Shown in pieces: positions 23,955-32,214 of a stretch of 64,000 nt of DNA. The DNA comes from Nocardia sp. NBC_01503 (GTDB taxonomy: Bacteria > Actinomycetota > Actinomycetes > Mycobacteriales > Mycobacteriaceae). The notes under the pieces were generated by a model, which searched no databases, was not told the origin of the DNA, and saw only the letters and a list, made by a program, of their open reading frames with translations. The stretch lies in assembly GCF_036327755.1 (NCBI RefSeq), contig NZ_CP109596.1, positions 6,386,001-6,450,000 on the forward strand, given 5' to 3'. Each line of letters starts with the position of its first letter. The stretch's first letter is position 1. Position numbers and translations under genes: made by a program.

Positions 23955-24947
23955 ATGATCTGGCTTCGCCGTAATGTTCCCGGCCTCCTCCTGGCGGCAG
24001 CTCTCGCCACCGCCGCCACTGTGGTCGGTGCGAGACTGCCGATGGTCGGTACCCCGATCATCGCCCTGCTGGGTGGTGCGATCCTCGGCGCCATGGCGCG
24101 CCGGTCCTGCACTGAGACAGGAGTTTTCGCGACGGGAATGGCTTTCACGCGCAAGCATGTTCTCGGCGCGGCCATCGTGCTCCTCGGGCTCGGCCTACCG
24201 GTCGGCTCGGTGCTGGCGGTCGGCCGTCGCACCGCCGTAGTCCTGGTGGGAACATTGGTCGTCGGTGCTGTCGCCGCGGTTGTCATCGGCCGAATGCTCG
24301 CTCTGGATAGGGAATCGGCAATTCTCGTCGCGGTCGGCACGACCATCTGCGGCGCCTCCGCGATTGCCGCCGCAACCTCCGTGATGAAGCCCGACAAACA
24401 ACGTGTCGCCTACGCTCTGGGCACCATCTTCATCTTCAATATTGTTGCGGTACTGGTCTATCCGCCGCTCGGTCGACTACTCGGCCTCTCCCAGGAAGCC
24501 TTCGGACTCTGGGCGGGTACGGCGATCAACGACACCTCATCGGTGCTGGCGGCAGGGGTCATCTTCGGTCCCGCCGCAGCCCACTTCGCGGTGATCGTCA
24601 AACTGGTCCGCAGCTTGATGATCGTTCCGATGTGCCTGGGACTACACTTCAGCCGACGCGACAGCGGCCCCAAAACCTCTCTCCGCCAAAGCTTCCCGCT
24701 CTTCGTCGCCTTCTTTCTCGCGGCATCGTCAATCGCCGGTCTCGGCGTGGTGCCCGACTCCTGGTCGGCTTCACTCAGTCACCTCAGTGCCTGGCTCATC
24801 GCGTCGGTGCTGGCCGCCATCGGCACCTCGTTGACCTGGCAGCAGATTCGCGCCACCGGTCCTCGCCCCCTGCTGTTCGGCGGTACGCTCGGCCTGATCC
24901 TCGCGGCCGGCAGTCTCGCCCTTCAGACGGCCACCGGTTGGCGTTGA
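23955..24947 (+). CDS. YeiH/UPF0324-family putative sulfate or sulfite exporter
   Basis: This 330-residue membrane protein has about ten TM segments and the YeiH family signatures: GARLPMVGTPIIALLGGAIL, KHVLGAAIVLLGLGLP, the conserved VGTTICGASAIAAATSVMKP at about 139-158 and WAGTAINDTSSVLAAGVIF. The family is annotated as sulfate exporters, with evidence in enterobacteria pointing to sulfite stress. The ATG at 23955 lies immediately after GAGGAG, so the ribosome site spacing is unusually short. It is divergent from its LysR regulator. In this setting it may remove sulfite released by the neighbouring operon, which is inference. Confidence 0.85.
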   Translation: MIWLRRNVPGLLLAAALATAATVVGARLPMVGTPIIALLGGAILGAMARRSCTETGVFATGMAFTRKHVLGAAIVLLGLGLPVGSVLAVGRRTAVVLVGTLVVGAVAAVVIGRMLALDRESAILVAVGTTICGASAIAAATSVMKPDKQRVAYALGTIFIFNIVAVLVYPPLGRLLGLSQEAFGLWAGTAINDTSSVLAAGVIFGPAAAHFAVIVKLVRSLMIVPMCLGLHFSRRDSGPKTSLRQSFPLFVAFFLAASSIAGLGVVPDSWSASLSHLSAWLIASVLAAIGTSLTWQQIRATGPRPLLFGGTLGLILAAGSLALQTATGWR

Positions 24948-24971
24948 GCTGCGCGGGCTCGGGGTTCGAGG

Positions 24972-25487
24972 TCAGAGTTGGTAGCTGTCGACGTCGAGGT
25001 CGGCGTGGGGCTCCCCGCCCGCTTCGGTGAAGGCTGTCAGGGCCCGCACCAATCCGGAACGGTCCGCCTCCGGCATGCGCTTCACCACCGCGGCGAGTTC
25101 GCGGCGACGGTGGCCGGTCACCGCGTTGACGACCCGGTGGCCCTGTTCGGTCAATTCGATGATGAGTTCCCGTCGCGAATCGGGATTGGGATTGCGATCC
25201 ACCAGCTCCGCGGCTACCAGGCGATCGACCATCCGCGCTGCGGTCGAGGGTTGCACATTGAGCGCGCTCGCCAGGGTCACGACCTTCGATGGTCCGCGGG
25301 TCGACAGGATCACCAGGGTTCGAAACTGCGGGATGGTGATGGATTCGTCGACCAGTGAGATGGAGCGTGCGGACAGCGCGACCAGTAGGCGGGATGCGGC
25401 GAGCAGGGCGTCGGTGAGTTCGTCGACGGACTCTCCGACCACCGTGTCTTTCGCTGCCACGACTTCCTCCACATGCTCCGCGTTCAT
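24972..25487 (-). CDS. MarR-family regulator
   Basis: This 171-residue winged-helix regulator has SITIPQFRTLVILSTRGPSK, the recognition region VTLASALNVQPSTAARMVDRL (about 73-93) and the wing VDRNPNPDSRRELIIELTEQG, a typical MarR DNA-binding unit. A short acidic tail (PHADLDVDSYQL) follows. It is convergent with the YeiH gene (24-nt gap) and divergent from the YfhO-like gene, with 124 bp between the starts. Ligand and targets are unknown; the shared upstream region makes the YfhO-like gene a candidate target. The ATG at 25487 is the first in frame. Confidence 0.87.
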   Translation of the reverse strand: MNAEHVEEVVAAKDTVVGESVDELTDALLAASRLLVALSARSISLVDESITIPQFRTLVILSTRGPSKVVTLASALNVQPSTAARMVDRLVAAELVDRNPNPDSRRELIIELTEQGHRVVNAVTGHRRRELAAVVKRMPEADRSGLVRALTAFTEAGGEPHADLDVDSYQL

Positions 25488-25567
25488 CTTTCGGTTCTAT
25501 CCTGCCGTCAGGCTCGGGGGTATGTACATTCGCACCGCCGTTGTGATGGAATCGAATTCAGGTACAC

Positions 25568-25586
25568 GACAACTGTTGCATACTGC
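25568..25586 (+). promoter_or_regulatory. Repeated 19-bp motif, copy 1 (GCAACTGTTGC family)
   Basis: The plus strand reads GACAACTGTTGCATACTGC, matching the three other copies (29551, 52702, 57817) at 15-17 of 19 positions. It ends 25 bp before the GTG of the YfhO-like gene and contains a CATACT that could serve as a -10 element. A good -35 is not visible, so activator dependence is possible. Confidence 0.7.
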
Positions 25587-25611
25587 TTGTTTCGGGTAGT
25601 GTCTCCGGCTC

Positions 25612-27879
25612 GTGGGAATTCGTGCAGCGCTGTCGCTTCGGATGAATGTGTACCGCTGGGGATTGGTCACCGTTCTCGGTGTGGTCGCGGGGTACATGTC
25701 GGTATTGCTGGCCAATCCCCGCCATTTCTATACCGATGACACCGAATCCCAGTACGGCCCGATGTGGGTGATGCTGGGCCGGCACCTGCGTGGGGGCAGG
25801 TTCCCCGCGTTGGTGCCGTGGGAGTGGATGTCGGGCAACTACTCCATGGAGGAGGCGGGCCTCTACAACCCGCCGCAGATGGTGGTCGACTACTTCGCGC
25901 CGACGGTGGACAACCTGGCGCTGTACGTGACGATCGTGAAGCTGATCTTCTCCATCATCGCCGCCCTCGGGGTGTTCCGGGTCTGCCTGGCCTACGGCGC
26001 CCGCGCACCGTGGGCGGCCGTTGCCGCAGTAGCCTTTCCACTGTCGGGCTGGTTCTTGTTCTTCGATGAGGCCAGCTGGGCGACCTCGCTCACCGGCACC
26101 GCGTGGATGCTGCACGCTTGGGCATCGGCGATCGCCTATGTGCGAGGCGATGCCGAATCGCGGAGCTGGCGCAACGGGCCCATCCCGGTGTTCGTGTTCC
26201 TGTACTTCGCGATCTCCGTGCAATATGTGTTTCCCGCAGTGGAATCGGCGTTGATGATCCTGGCGGTCGCGGTTGGTGAGATCGCTCTTCAGCGCGCGTG
26301 GCGGCCGTCGCTGCGCTTGCTGGCGGTGGCCGCGTGCGCGGGTCTGGCCGGGCTCGAAACCTATCTGCCGGGCATGTTGTCCTCCTCGGTGACCTGGCGC
26401 GGCAACGAGCGCATCATCAATGACGACTTCTTGAATGTGCCATGGTCGGAGTCGCTGAACGCCAGCCTGCCGAGCACCGTCCCGGCGTTCACCGGCTGGT
26501 GGGGGTACGTGCAACCGCTGCCGATGGTCTACATCGCCTGGTTCCTGATTCCATTGCTGGCCTTCATCGATTGGGCCGCGGTCCGGCGTTCGTGGCGCGA
26601 ATACACCGGTGCGGCGTTGTTCGTGCTCATCTTCCTGATGTGGACCGCCGGGCCGGGTCGCATCGGGCCGTTGCGCTGGCCCGCCCGGGTGCTGCCGATG
26701 CTGGCGGTCGGGCTGTTGGTGCTGGTGTGCGTATTGCTCAGTCGCCACGGCACGTTCGCCGACTGGCGACGCCGGGGTACCGCCGCGGCGGTGCTGCTCG
26801 GGTTGTTGTTCGTGCGATCGTTCAGTGCGGCACCGCATCTGGTGATCCGGCACCTGGTGGCGGTCGCGGTGGTCGGCGTGCTGACCGCCGGGCTGGTGTG
26901 GCTGGCTCGCAGCCGCGGCATCGCGGTGGCCTGTGTGCTGGCCATACTGGCGATGTTCCCGATCGCTTACGACCAGGTCCGGGTACAAGGGGCGACGCCG
27001 ATGTCCTATCACTTCCCGGAGAGTCGATCCGAGATGACGGCGGCGTTCCCGCACTTCGCCGGTGTCACACTGCAACTGGCCGACCGGGCCCTGGTGTCGC
27101 CGCCCGAGCAGAACATCGGCGGGGCGTGGGGTTCGCTGGCATTCGGCAACTACGCCAAGAACCTGGGCCTGGACTATGTCAACGCCTACACCCCGATCGG
27201 CTACCGCAAGTTCAGCAAACTGCTGTGTATGGGCTGGGACGGCAGCACCTGTCCCGCCGCCTTCGGAGCGGCCTTCTCCGTCGAACCCGCCACGGGGCGC
27301 ACCTATGTCGATCTGATGAAGGTGGATCGCGTTGTGCTGCAACGCGCGCAATACCCGGACGCCGGTACCCATCCCGCGCCGCCGGGGTGGAAATGGGTGG
27401 ACTATCCCGGGCACGAGCGCTACATCTGGGTACTCGAGAGAGCGGATGGCCCGGTGTCGAACCGCAACGGCTACATCGCGGACACGCACGATGTCAGCAC
27501 CACCCCGATCGGCCGGGACGGCTTCACCAGCCACATCCGCGTCACCTCCGATACCGGTGGCCGGGTGGTCTTCGCTCGCCTGGCGTGGCCCGGCTACCGC
27601 GTCACCCTCGACGGCCGCGACATAGGATTCCACACCATCGCGAATATCTTTGTGGCCGTGGATATCCCGTCCGGCACCAGGAACGGGGAGTTGATCGTGT
27701 CCTGGCGGCCACCGGGCTGGAAGATCGGCATCGCCACCGCCTTGGCCGGACTGGCGGGCCTGGCGCTGTTGCAGTGGTCCTACCGCCGGAGCCGCCCCGA
27801 GGTCGACGACGACGGAATCATCACGCCCGCTGCCGAATTCGAGCCGCGGACCGAACCCCTCCTGCCGGTGCCCATGTGA
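25612..27879 (+). CDS. YfhO-like large integral membrane protein (GT-C-like)
   Basis: This 755-residue protein has a signal-anchor-like first helix, an extracytoplasmic loop with FYTDDTESQYGPMWVMLGRHL that supplies the acidic residues typical of GT-C-fold proteins, and about eleven more TM helices to about residue 455. An extracytoplasmic domain of about 270 residues precedes a last TM and a cytosolic tail. The domain end RLAWPGYRVTLDGRDI and the beta-rich region after it match the YfhO family, whose members help add sugars to cell-surface polymers. Substrate and lipid carrier are unknown. The start is GTG 25612 or ATG 25642. The repeated 19-bp motif lies 25 bp upstream. Confidence 0.75.
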   Translation: MGIRAALSLRMNVYRWGLVTVLGVVAGYMSVLLANPRHFYTDDTESQYGPMWVMLGRHLRGGRFPALVPWEWMSGNYSMEEAGLYNPPQMVVDYFAPTVDNLALYVTIVKLIFSIIAALGVFRVCLAYGARAPWAAVAAVAFPLSGWFLFFDEASWATSLTGTAWMLHAWASAIAYVRGDAESRSWRNGPIPVFVFLYFAISVQYVFPAVESALMILAVAVGEIALQRAWRPSLRLLAVAACAGLAGLETYLPGMLSSSVTWRGNERIINDDFLNVPWSESLNASLPSTVPAFTGWWGYVQPLPMVYIAWFLIPLLAFIDWAAVRRSWREYTGAALFVLIFLMWTAGPGRIGPLRWPARVLPMLAVGLLVLVCVLLSRHGTFADWRRRGTAAAVLLGLLFVRSFSAAPHLVIRHLVAVAVVGVLTAGLVWLARSRGIAVACVLAILAMFPIAYDQVRVQGATPMSYHFPESRSEMTAAFPHFAGVTLQLADRALVSPPEQNIGGAWGSLAFGNYAKNLGLDYVNAYTPIGYRKFSKLLCMGWDGSTCPAAFGAAFSVEPATGRTYVDLMKVDRVVLQRAQYPDAGTHPAPPGWKWVDYPGHERYIWVLERADGPVSNRNGYIADTHDVSTTPIGRDGFTSHIRVTSDTGGRVVFARLAWPGYRVTLDGRDIGFHTIANIFVAVDIPSGTRNGELIVSWRPPGWKIGIATALAGLAGLALLQWSYRRSRPEVDDDGIITPAAEFEPRTEPLLPVPM

Positions 27880-27883
27880 TCGT

Positions 27884-28549
27884 TCAGCGGGGTACCGCCG
27901 GCCAGGGCTGGTAGGCGTCCATTCCATATAGCGGAGTGAGGGTTCCGCCCGCGGCCGGTAGCTCGGCCTTCCAGTCGCCGCCGCGCCAAACCTCCGCGAC
28001 ATGCACCGAATTCAGTGCGCCGTCATCGGTCTGCAACGCCAAGTCCGCCTCCGCCCGATCCGTGGTGTAGGACGACCAGTGATAGCCGGCGAAGTAGGGG
28101 AGCTGGGAACCGGTGTCGAACCCGGTGCCGAGGTGGTGATCCGGTGGCTGGTCCGCGGGTGCGACGACCGCCATCACCCGCGCGGCGGCGGACCAGGCGG
28201 CGCCGTCGAGCCCCGCGAGCCGGGCCTGATGTTGCATCATCGCGATGACCGCGCCTTCGGGAGTGTGGCTGAATCCGGTCGCGACGTCGCCCTGAACGGT
28301 CGTCGGTCCCCAACGATCGGCGAAGGGCAATGTGGTTCCGTGCCACGGCCGCCAGGTGATCGAGTGGAACATCATCAGCGACAGTGGGATGGTGTCGCCC
28401 GGATGCGCGGAATCGAGCCCCGAGGCCGAAGCCGCCGAACTCCCGCCGGCCGGGGACGAACACGCGACCGCCGTGGCGAGCAGGAGTCCTGCTACGCCGC
28501 ACCGGGTCATCGCACGATATCGGCGGAATCCGTTGTGGCTACTCGTCAT
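27884..28549 (-). CDS. Exported putative lipoprotein
   Basis: I do not recognise this 221-residue protein beyond its export signal. A basic N-terminus and a hydrophobic helix lead to TAVACSS at about residues 26-32, a weak lipobox with Cys30. A Gly/Ser/Ala-rich linker follows, then a folded domain with WRPWHGTTLPFADRWGPT, FAGYHWSSYTTDRAEADLAL and VAEVWRGGDWKAELP. The last resembles a small beta-strand domain of actinobacterial exported proteins of unknown function. Its start overlaps the 3' end of the CtaG-like gene by 11 bases, so the two form an operon and may act together at the membrane. It is convergent with the YfhO-like gene. Confidence 0.65.
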   Translation of the reverse strand: MTSSHNGFRRYRAMTRCGVAGLLLATAVACSSPAGGSSAASASGLDSAHPGDTIPLSLMMFHSITWRPWHGTTLPFADRWGPTTVQGDVATGFSHTPEGAVIAMMQHQARLAGLDGAAWSAAARVMAVVAPADQPPDHHLGTGFDTGSQLPYFAGYHWSSYTTDRAEADLALQTDDGALNSVHVAEVWRGGDWKAELPAAGGTLTPLYGMDAYQPWPAVPR

Positions 28550-29534
28550 TGGTCATGCCGTTCTGTGGGTGGGCGATCAGTGTGTGCGGGCGGCCGTGCA
28601 GTTCCGCCAGCCGGGCGTTGTAGGCGTCCAAGGCTGCTTGCTCGTTGTCGATATCGCTGATGTCGGCGCCGGACTGCCCGAGAGTCGCGTCACCCCGGAT
28701 AGCATCGAGCCACGGGCCGAGGCCGTGGTCGCCGGACCGAATCCATTGCGCGACAACGATGAGCATCAGCACCATCATCACGCCGTCGCCGCCGACCCAC
28801 ATGATCACTCCGGCCGCGCTCTGGTCCGCGAGGGCGGTCGGTCCCCAGGTGCGGGATGCGGCGTAGGCGGGTGCGAGCACACTGGTGGACATCATCAGCG
28901 TGACGCCGACGAGGGTATCGGGTCCGGTGCACAGGGCCAGGACGACCAGTCGCAGCGGATGGGGCCGCGCCGGCTCGATGGTCAGCTCACCGCCGATCAG
29001 CGGGAGCAACAGCAGATATCCGCTGAGGAAATACAGCATCAGCTCGGCGTCGTGAATCCACATGTGCGTGGCCATCGCCTGCTGGAATCCGGTGAGATGG
29101 GTCAGCAGGATCACCGCGGTGTAGAGCGGGACGGTGAACCGGACCGATACCAGTGATCGCAGTGGACCCCGGGTACGCAACCGGTCGATCCTCGCGCGGG
29201 TGTGCGGGCCGGATGCGCTGTGCACCAGGCGAATCGGCTGTGCCCACACGAACAGTGCGGGAACGACCATGATCATCAGCAGGTGTACGAGCATGTGCGC
29301 GGTGAACAGGTTGTGCGAATAGATCGCGAGTGCGCTGTTGGTCGTCACCGCCGATACCGCGAGTCCCGCGTACCAGCACCCGGCCCGCGCTTTCGGCCAG
29401 GGCATTCCCTGGCTTCGCGCCCGCAGGACCAGCCACGGGTAGATCACCGCACCGGCGACCAGCAGCATGTCCACGATCGGGGACAGGGTCCAGGCACGGA
29501 GTAGATCGCCGAGCGTTGGTGCAGAGCTGCTCAT
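28539..29534 (-). CDS. Cytochrome c oxidase assembly factor, CtaG (caa3_CtaG) family
   Basis: This 331-residue protein has about seven to nine TM helices and the caa3-type CtaG pattern: HNLFTAHMLVHLLMIMVVPA with conserved His residues, HLTGFQQAMATHMWIHDAEL, and PLIGGELTIEPARPHPLRLV. Members help deliver copper to or assemble cytochrome oxidase, although many actinobacterial paralogues are fused to CopD or uncharacterised. The ATG at 29534 is preferred; an in-frame TTG at 29561 would start inside the repeated 19-bp motif. It is co-transcribed with the downstream lipoprotein. Confidence 0.82.
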   Translation of the reverse strand: MSSSAPTLGDLLRAWTLSPIVDMLLVAGAVIYPWLVLRARSQGMPWPKARAGCWYAGLAVSAVTTNSALAIYSHNLFTAHMLVHLLMIMVVPALFVWAQPIRLVHSASGPHTRARIDRLRTRGPLRSLVSVRFTVPLYTAVILLTHLTGFQQAMATHMWIHDAELMLYFLSGYLLLLPLIGGELTIEPARPHPLRLVVLALCTGPDTLVGVTLMMSTSVLAPAYAASRTWGPTALADQSAAGVIMWVGGDGVMMVLMLIVVAQWIRSGDHGLGPWLDAIRGDATLGQSGADISDIDNEQAALDAYNARLAELHGRPHTLIAHPQNGMTNDE

Positions 29535-29550
29535 CGCTAATCGCACAGTG

Positions 29551-29569
29551 GCAGTATGCAACAGTTGCT
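29551..29569 (-). promoter_or_regulatory. Repeated 19-bp motif, copy 2
   Basis: The plus strand reads GCAGTATGCAACAGTTGCT, so toward the CtaG-like gene it reads AGCAACTGTTGCATACTGC. It ends 16 bp before that gene's ATG. The GCAACTGTTGC core is palindromic and the flank is conserved with the other three copies. Confidence 0.72.
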
Positions 29570-29817
29570 CAGTGCCTGTGTTTGAGGGGTGGTCACACCG
29601 AGAAATCCGCTCACCGTCGCCATCCAGCGACGCTTGTCTGAAGACTGGTCGAATCGCGCTGAACGGTTGTCGAGCTAGGCTTTGAGGTGGTTGTCGCGGC
29701 TCGCTGATCAGGATTCATCCGCTGAAGGTCCCGCCGTGTACACGGAACCTTGGCGCAGCGACGACGATGCGCCGATCGGCCGAGTCCGGCATCGAGATCG
29801 CGGAGAGGGAGTGATTC

Positions 29818-30504
29818 ATGACCGAAAGCCACGCCGACGGCATATCGAACAGCCGCGGCTCATCGGAGGTGCGTCGGGCGACCGAACTGGAACAGGCGGC
29901 TGCGCGGCTCCGCGAGGAGTTCGCCCAGCTATGCGACGCCAACACTATCGACCGGATGGTGACTTCCTCCTATGAACGGCTCGCGGCCTTCGCGGCAGAC
30001 ACGGACCGGCTCCCATTCCTGGCCGAGAGGTTTGCGCGCGAGCGGTTGATCGCATTGCTGCGGGCCGTCGGCCGCAGCGTCGGCGCGGGTCCGGCGGTGC
30101 TGTTCGTGTGTACGCACAATGCGGGGCGTTCGCAGATGGCGCTCGGATTCTTCACGCGCATGGTGGGCGGGGGCGCGGTGGGCTGGGCGGGCGGTTCGGC
30201 ACCCGATGCGGTGGTGAATCCGCAAGTGGTGGCGGCGATGGCGGAGCGGGGCATCGATCTTGCCGACGAGTTTCCGAAGCCGTGGACAGACGAACTCATG
30301 CGCGCCGCCGATGTGGTTGTCGATATGGGCTGCGGGGATACCGATCCGATCCTGTCCGGGCATCGCTTCGAACAGTGGCCGCTCGCCGATCCGGCAGGGC
30401 AGGGGATCGAGGAGATTCGCGTTATCCGGGACGAGATCGAACGCCGGGTCTCCCGGTTGATCGCGAACCTCGGATTATCACCGGCCACTGAAGGCGTGGC
30501 GTGA
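29818..30504 (+). CDS. Low-molecular-weight phosphatase-fold protein (ArsC / arsenate-mycothiol transferase-like)
   Basis: This 228-residue protein has an N-terminal three-helix region (about 20-85) and a C-terminal low-molecular-weight tyrosine-phosphatase fold. The active-site loop VCTHNAGRSQMA has catalytic Cys98 and Arg104 of the CX5R signature, and VVDMGCGD with Asp lies near the usual general-acid position. In actinomycetes this helix-plus-phosphatase layout is shared by arsenate:mycothiol transferases and by uncharacterised phosphatases. No arsR, acr3 or arsenite exporter lies adjacent, so arsenate reduction is only one possibility. The ATG at 29818 has a GGGAG ribosome site eight bases upstream. 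Confidence 0.8.
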   Translation: MTESHADGISNSRGSSEVRRATELEQAAARLREEFAQLCDANTIDRMVTSSYERLAAFAADTDRLPFLAERFARERLIALLRAVGRSVGAGPAVLFVCTHNAGRSQMALGFFTRMVGGGAVGWAGGSAPDAVVNPQVVAAMAERGIDLADEFPKPWTDELMRAADVVVDMGCGDTDPILSGHRFEQWPLADPAGQGIEEIRVIRDEIERRVSRLIANLGLSPATEGVA

Positions 30505-30574
30505 TAGGTCGTCGCATCGCGCGTGGACCAGGGCCTGGATTGCCTTGACCTGATTTTGATTTGCGCCCGGGGAA

Positions 30575-30645
30575 TTCTTACGGCATCTTTACTTGCGGAG
30601 TGCCGGGAAGTCTGGTCGGCGAAGCGATCCCGAGCCGCGGGTCGC
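30575..30645 (+). ncRNA. Three-copy composite leader element, copy A
   Basis: Two adjacent 11-bp direct repeats, TTCTTACGGCA (30575-30585) and TCTTTACTTGC (30586-30596), are followed after 5 nt by GCCGGGAAGTCTGGTCGGC (30602-30620), identical in all three copies. Three nt later comes a hairpin, GCGATCC/GGGTCGC (30624-30645, one G-U pair). The invariant block can also close by GCCG/CGGC. It ends 30 nt before ATG 30676 and 6 nt before GTG 30652 of the antiporter gene, so the hairpin could affect translation. I cannot match it to a known RNA family. Confidence 0.7.
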
Positions 30646-30675
30646 GGTGTGGTGACCGATGAAACGGTGGGGTCG

Positions 30676-31884
30676 ATGACGCTGGTATTGGCGTTCGGGG
30701 TGGTACTGCTCGTCTGTGTGTCGCTGTCCGGTGTGGCGGCGCGGACCGTCTTGTCGACGGCATTGCTGTTCCTGTTGGCCGGGGCATTGCTCGGACAGGG
30801 CGGATTCGGTGTGGTGACGGTCGATCCCGACGATGACGTGGTCGTGTTGCTGGCCGATGTCGCGCTGTTCACGGTCTTGTTCACCGATGGCCAACGGGCG
30901 AATGTGCGTGCGCTGCGCGAAGGCTGGCGGCTGTCGGGCCGTGCGCTCGGATTGGGAATGCCGCTCACCATGGTGCTGATCGCGGTGCCCGCGCACTGGC
31001 TGGCCGGATTGGATTGGCCCACCGCGTTTCTGCTCGGCGCGATCCTGTCGCCGACGGACCCGGTGTTCGCCTCGGCGATCGTGGGCCGCACCGATGTCCC
31101 GCTGCGTTTGCGTCGGCTGCTCAATGTCGAATCGGGTTTGAACGATGGGCTCGCGCTGCCGTTCGTCCTGATCTTCCTGGCCACGGCCGCGCACCGGGAT
31201 TCCGGGCTCGGCGAGGTCGCCGTCGAACTGGTGCTGGGTGTGGTACTGGGCATCGCGATCCCGGCCACGGTCGCGCTGGCATGGCGACTGCCGATCCTGA
31301 CCGCCGAACCGCGTCTGCAAGCCCTGGGCCCGTTCGCGATTGCCGTTTCGCTGTACGGCGTGTGCCACCTGACGCACGCCAACCCGTATCTGGCGGCCTT
31401 CGCGGCCGGGTCGACGCTGGCCACGATGGACAAAATGGCGGCCGAGGTGTTCGAGCCGCTCGGTGATCTGCTCTCGGAGATCACGAAATTCGCGGCCCTG
31501 CTGGTCTTCGGCGCGCTCATCACCCCGGATCGACTGTCGCACTTGGGAGTCGGCGGCTGGGTGCTGGCCGTGCTCGCCATCGTGCTGGTGCGCCCCGCCG
31601 CGATTCTGCTGTCGCTGTTGCGCACCCCGCTCAGCGGTCCCGAGCGCGCCGCCGCGGCGTGGTTCGGTCCCAAGGGGTTCGCGTCGGTGGTCTACGGCCT
31701 GCTGGCGCTGCAATCCGGAATTCCCAACGGCGAGTTGGTATTCGATCTGGTCGCGGTGACCATCGCCCTGTCGATCGTGCTGCACTCCTCGACCGATGTA
31801 CCGGTGGCGAAGTATCTGCGGGTGGAACCGCTGGACGGACTACCGGGTGCGAAGCCACCGGTGGCCACGCCCGCCGACCATTGA
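30676..31884 (+). CDS. CPA1-family Na+/H+ antiporter (YjcE/NhaP-like)
   Basis: This 402-residue membrane protein has about twelve TM segments. The family motifs are visible: SPTDPVFASAIV near residue 126 and NVESGLNDGLALPFVLIFL with the ion-binding Asn-Asp pair at about 156-157, plus AAAWFGPKGFASVVYGLLAL toward the C-terminus. It exchanges cytosolic Na+ or K+ for H+, serving pH and salt homeostasis. A GTG at 30652 would add eight residues; I chose ATG 30676 because it begins the first TM segment. The long upstream region contains the three-copy composite element, so expression is probably controlled in its leader. No large cytosolic tail is present. Confidence 0.87.
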   Translation: MTLVLAFGVVLLVCVSLSGVAARTVLSTALLFLLAGALLGQGGFGVVTVDPDDDVVVLLADVALFTVLFTDGQRANVRALREGWRLSGRALGLGMPLTMVLIAVPAHWLAGLDWPTAFLLGAILSPTDPVFASAIVGRTDVPLRLRRLLNVESGLNDGLALPFVLIFLATAAHRDSGLGEVAVELVLGVVLGIAIPATVALAWRLPILTAEPRLQALGPFAIAVSLYGVCHLTHANPYLAAFAAGSTLATMDKMAAEVFEPLGDLLSEITKFAALLVFGALITPDRLSHLGVGGWVLAVLAIVLVRPAAILLSLLRTPLSGPERAAAAWFGPKGFASVVYGLLALQSGIPNGELVFDLVAVTIALSIVLHSSTDVPVAKYLRVEPLDGLPGAKPPVATPADH

Positions 31885-32214
31885 CGAGCTGCTGCCGCGG
31901 GGCCGTTTCCGCCTGCGTCCGCAACGATCTACCCACCGTCCGGATTCTCCCGCCGCTGGGCAGGAAAGTGCGGGTGGACGGCGGCGGCGGTCTCCTGGCT
32001 CGCTGGTCCCGCGGTCTGCTCGAGCGTGAGATGACGATCGCACCGCTCACTGGGAATCGATGCCGCGTTGCTGCTGTACCTGATCCGGTTCTACTGGTCG
32101 CATCCCGGGGCACGAGGAGAACTCCGCTCCGCGGCGGTCATCGACCGCATGCGGCGCGGAGATCTCCTGGATGGGTGACCTGTGGAATCGGGTCTTGATG
32201 CGCCGCACCACCGG
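31885..32214. other. Intergenic stretch with a possible decayed gene fragment
   Basis: This 330-nt gap lies between convergent genes. I see no complete gene. On the plus strand, 32035-32178 encodes about 47 open codons without a start, including the protein-like stretch DAALLLYLIRFYWSHPGARG. A preceding stretch in another frame reads LLARWSRGLLEREMTIAPL. Together they look like the frameshifted tail of a lost gene, but I recognise no family. No obvious terminator hairpin was found. Confidence 0.3.

Noticed and set aside
25558..28002. 814-codon open frame on the minus strand opposite the YfhO-like gene
   Set aside because: Its translation is dominated by Arg, Gln, His, Pro and Gly with no domains or hydrophobic segments; it is the mirror of a high-GC gene with strong third-position bias.
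30602..30620. Cobalamin-riboswitch reading of the invariant block GCCGGGAAGTCTGGTCGGC
   Set aside because: The GGGAAG core recalls the cobalamin aptamer, but the conserved GCCACTG box and the long multi-helix architecture are missing, and the downstream genes are ion transporters.
29970..31785. Long minus-strand frames (567 and 398 codons) opposite the phosphatase-like and CPA1 genes
   Set aside because: Ser/Thr/Arg-rich or Gln/Arg-rich composition without domains; the plus-strand genes have clear catalytic and membrane motifs.
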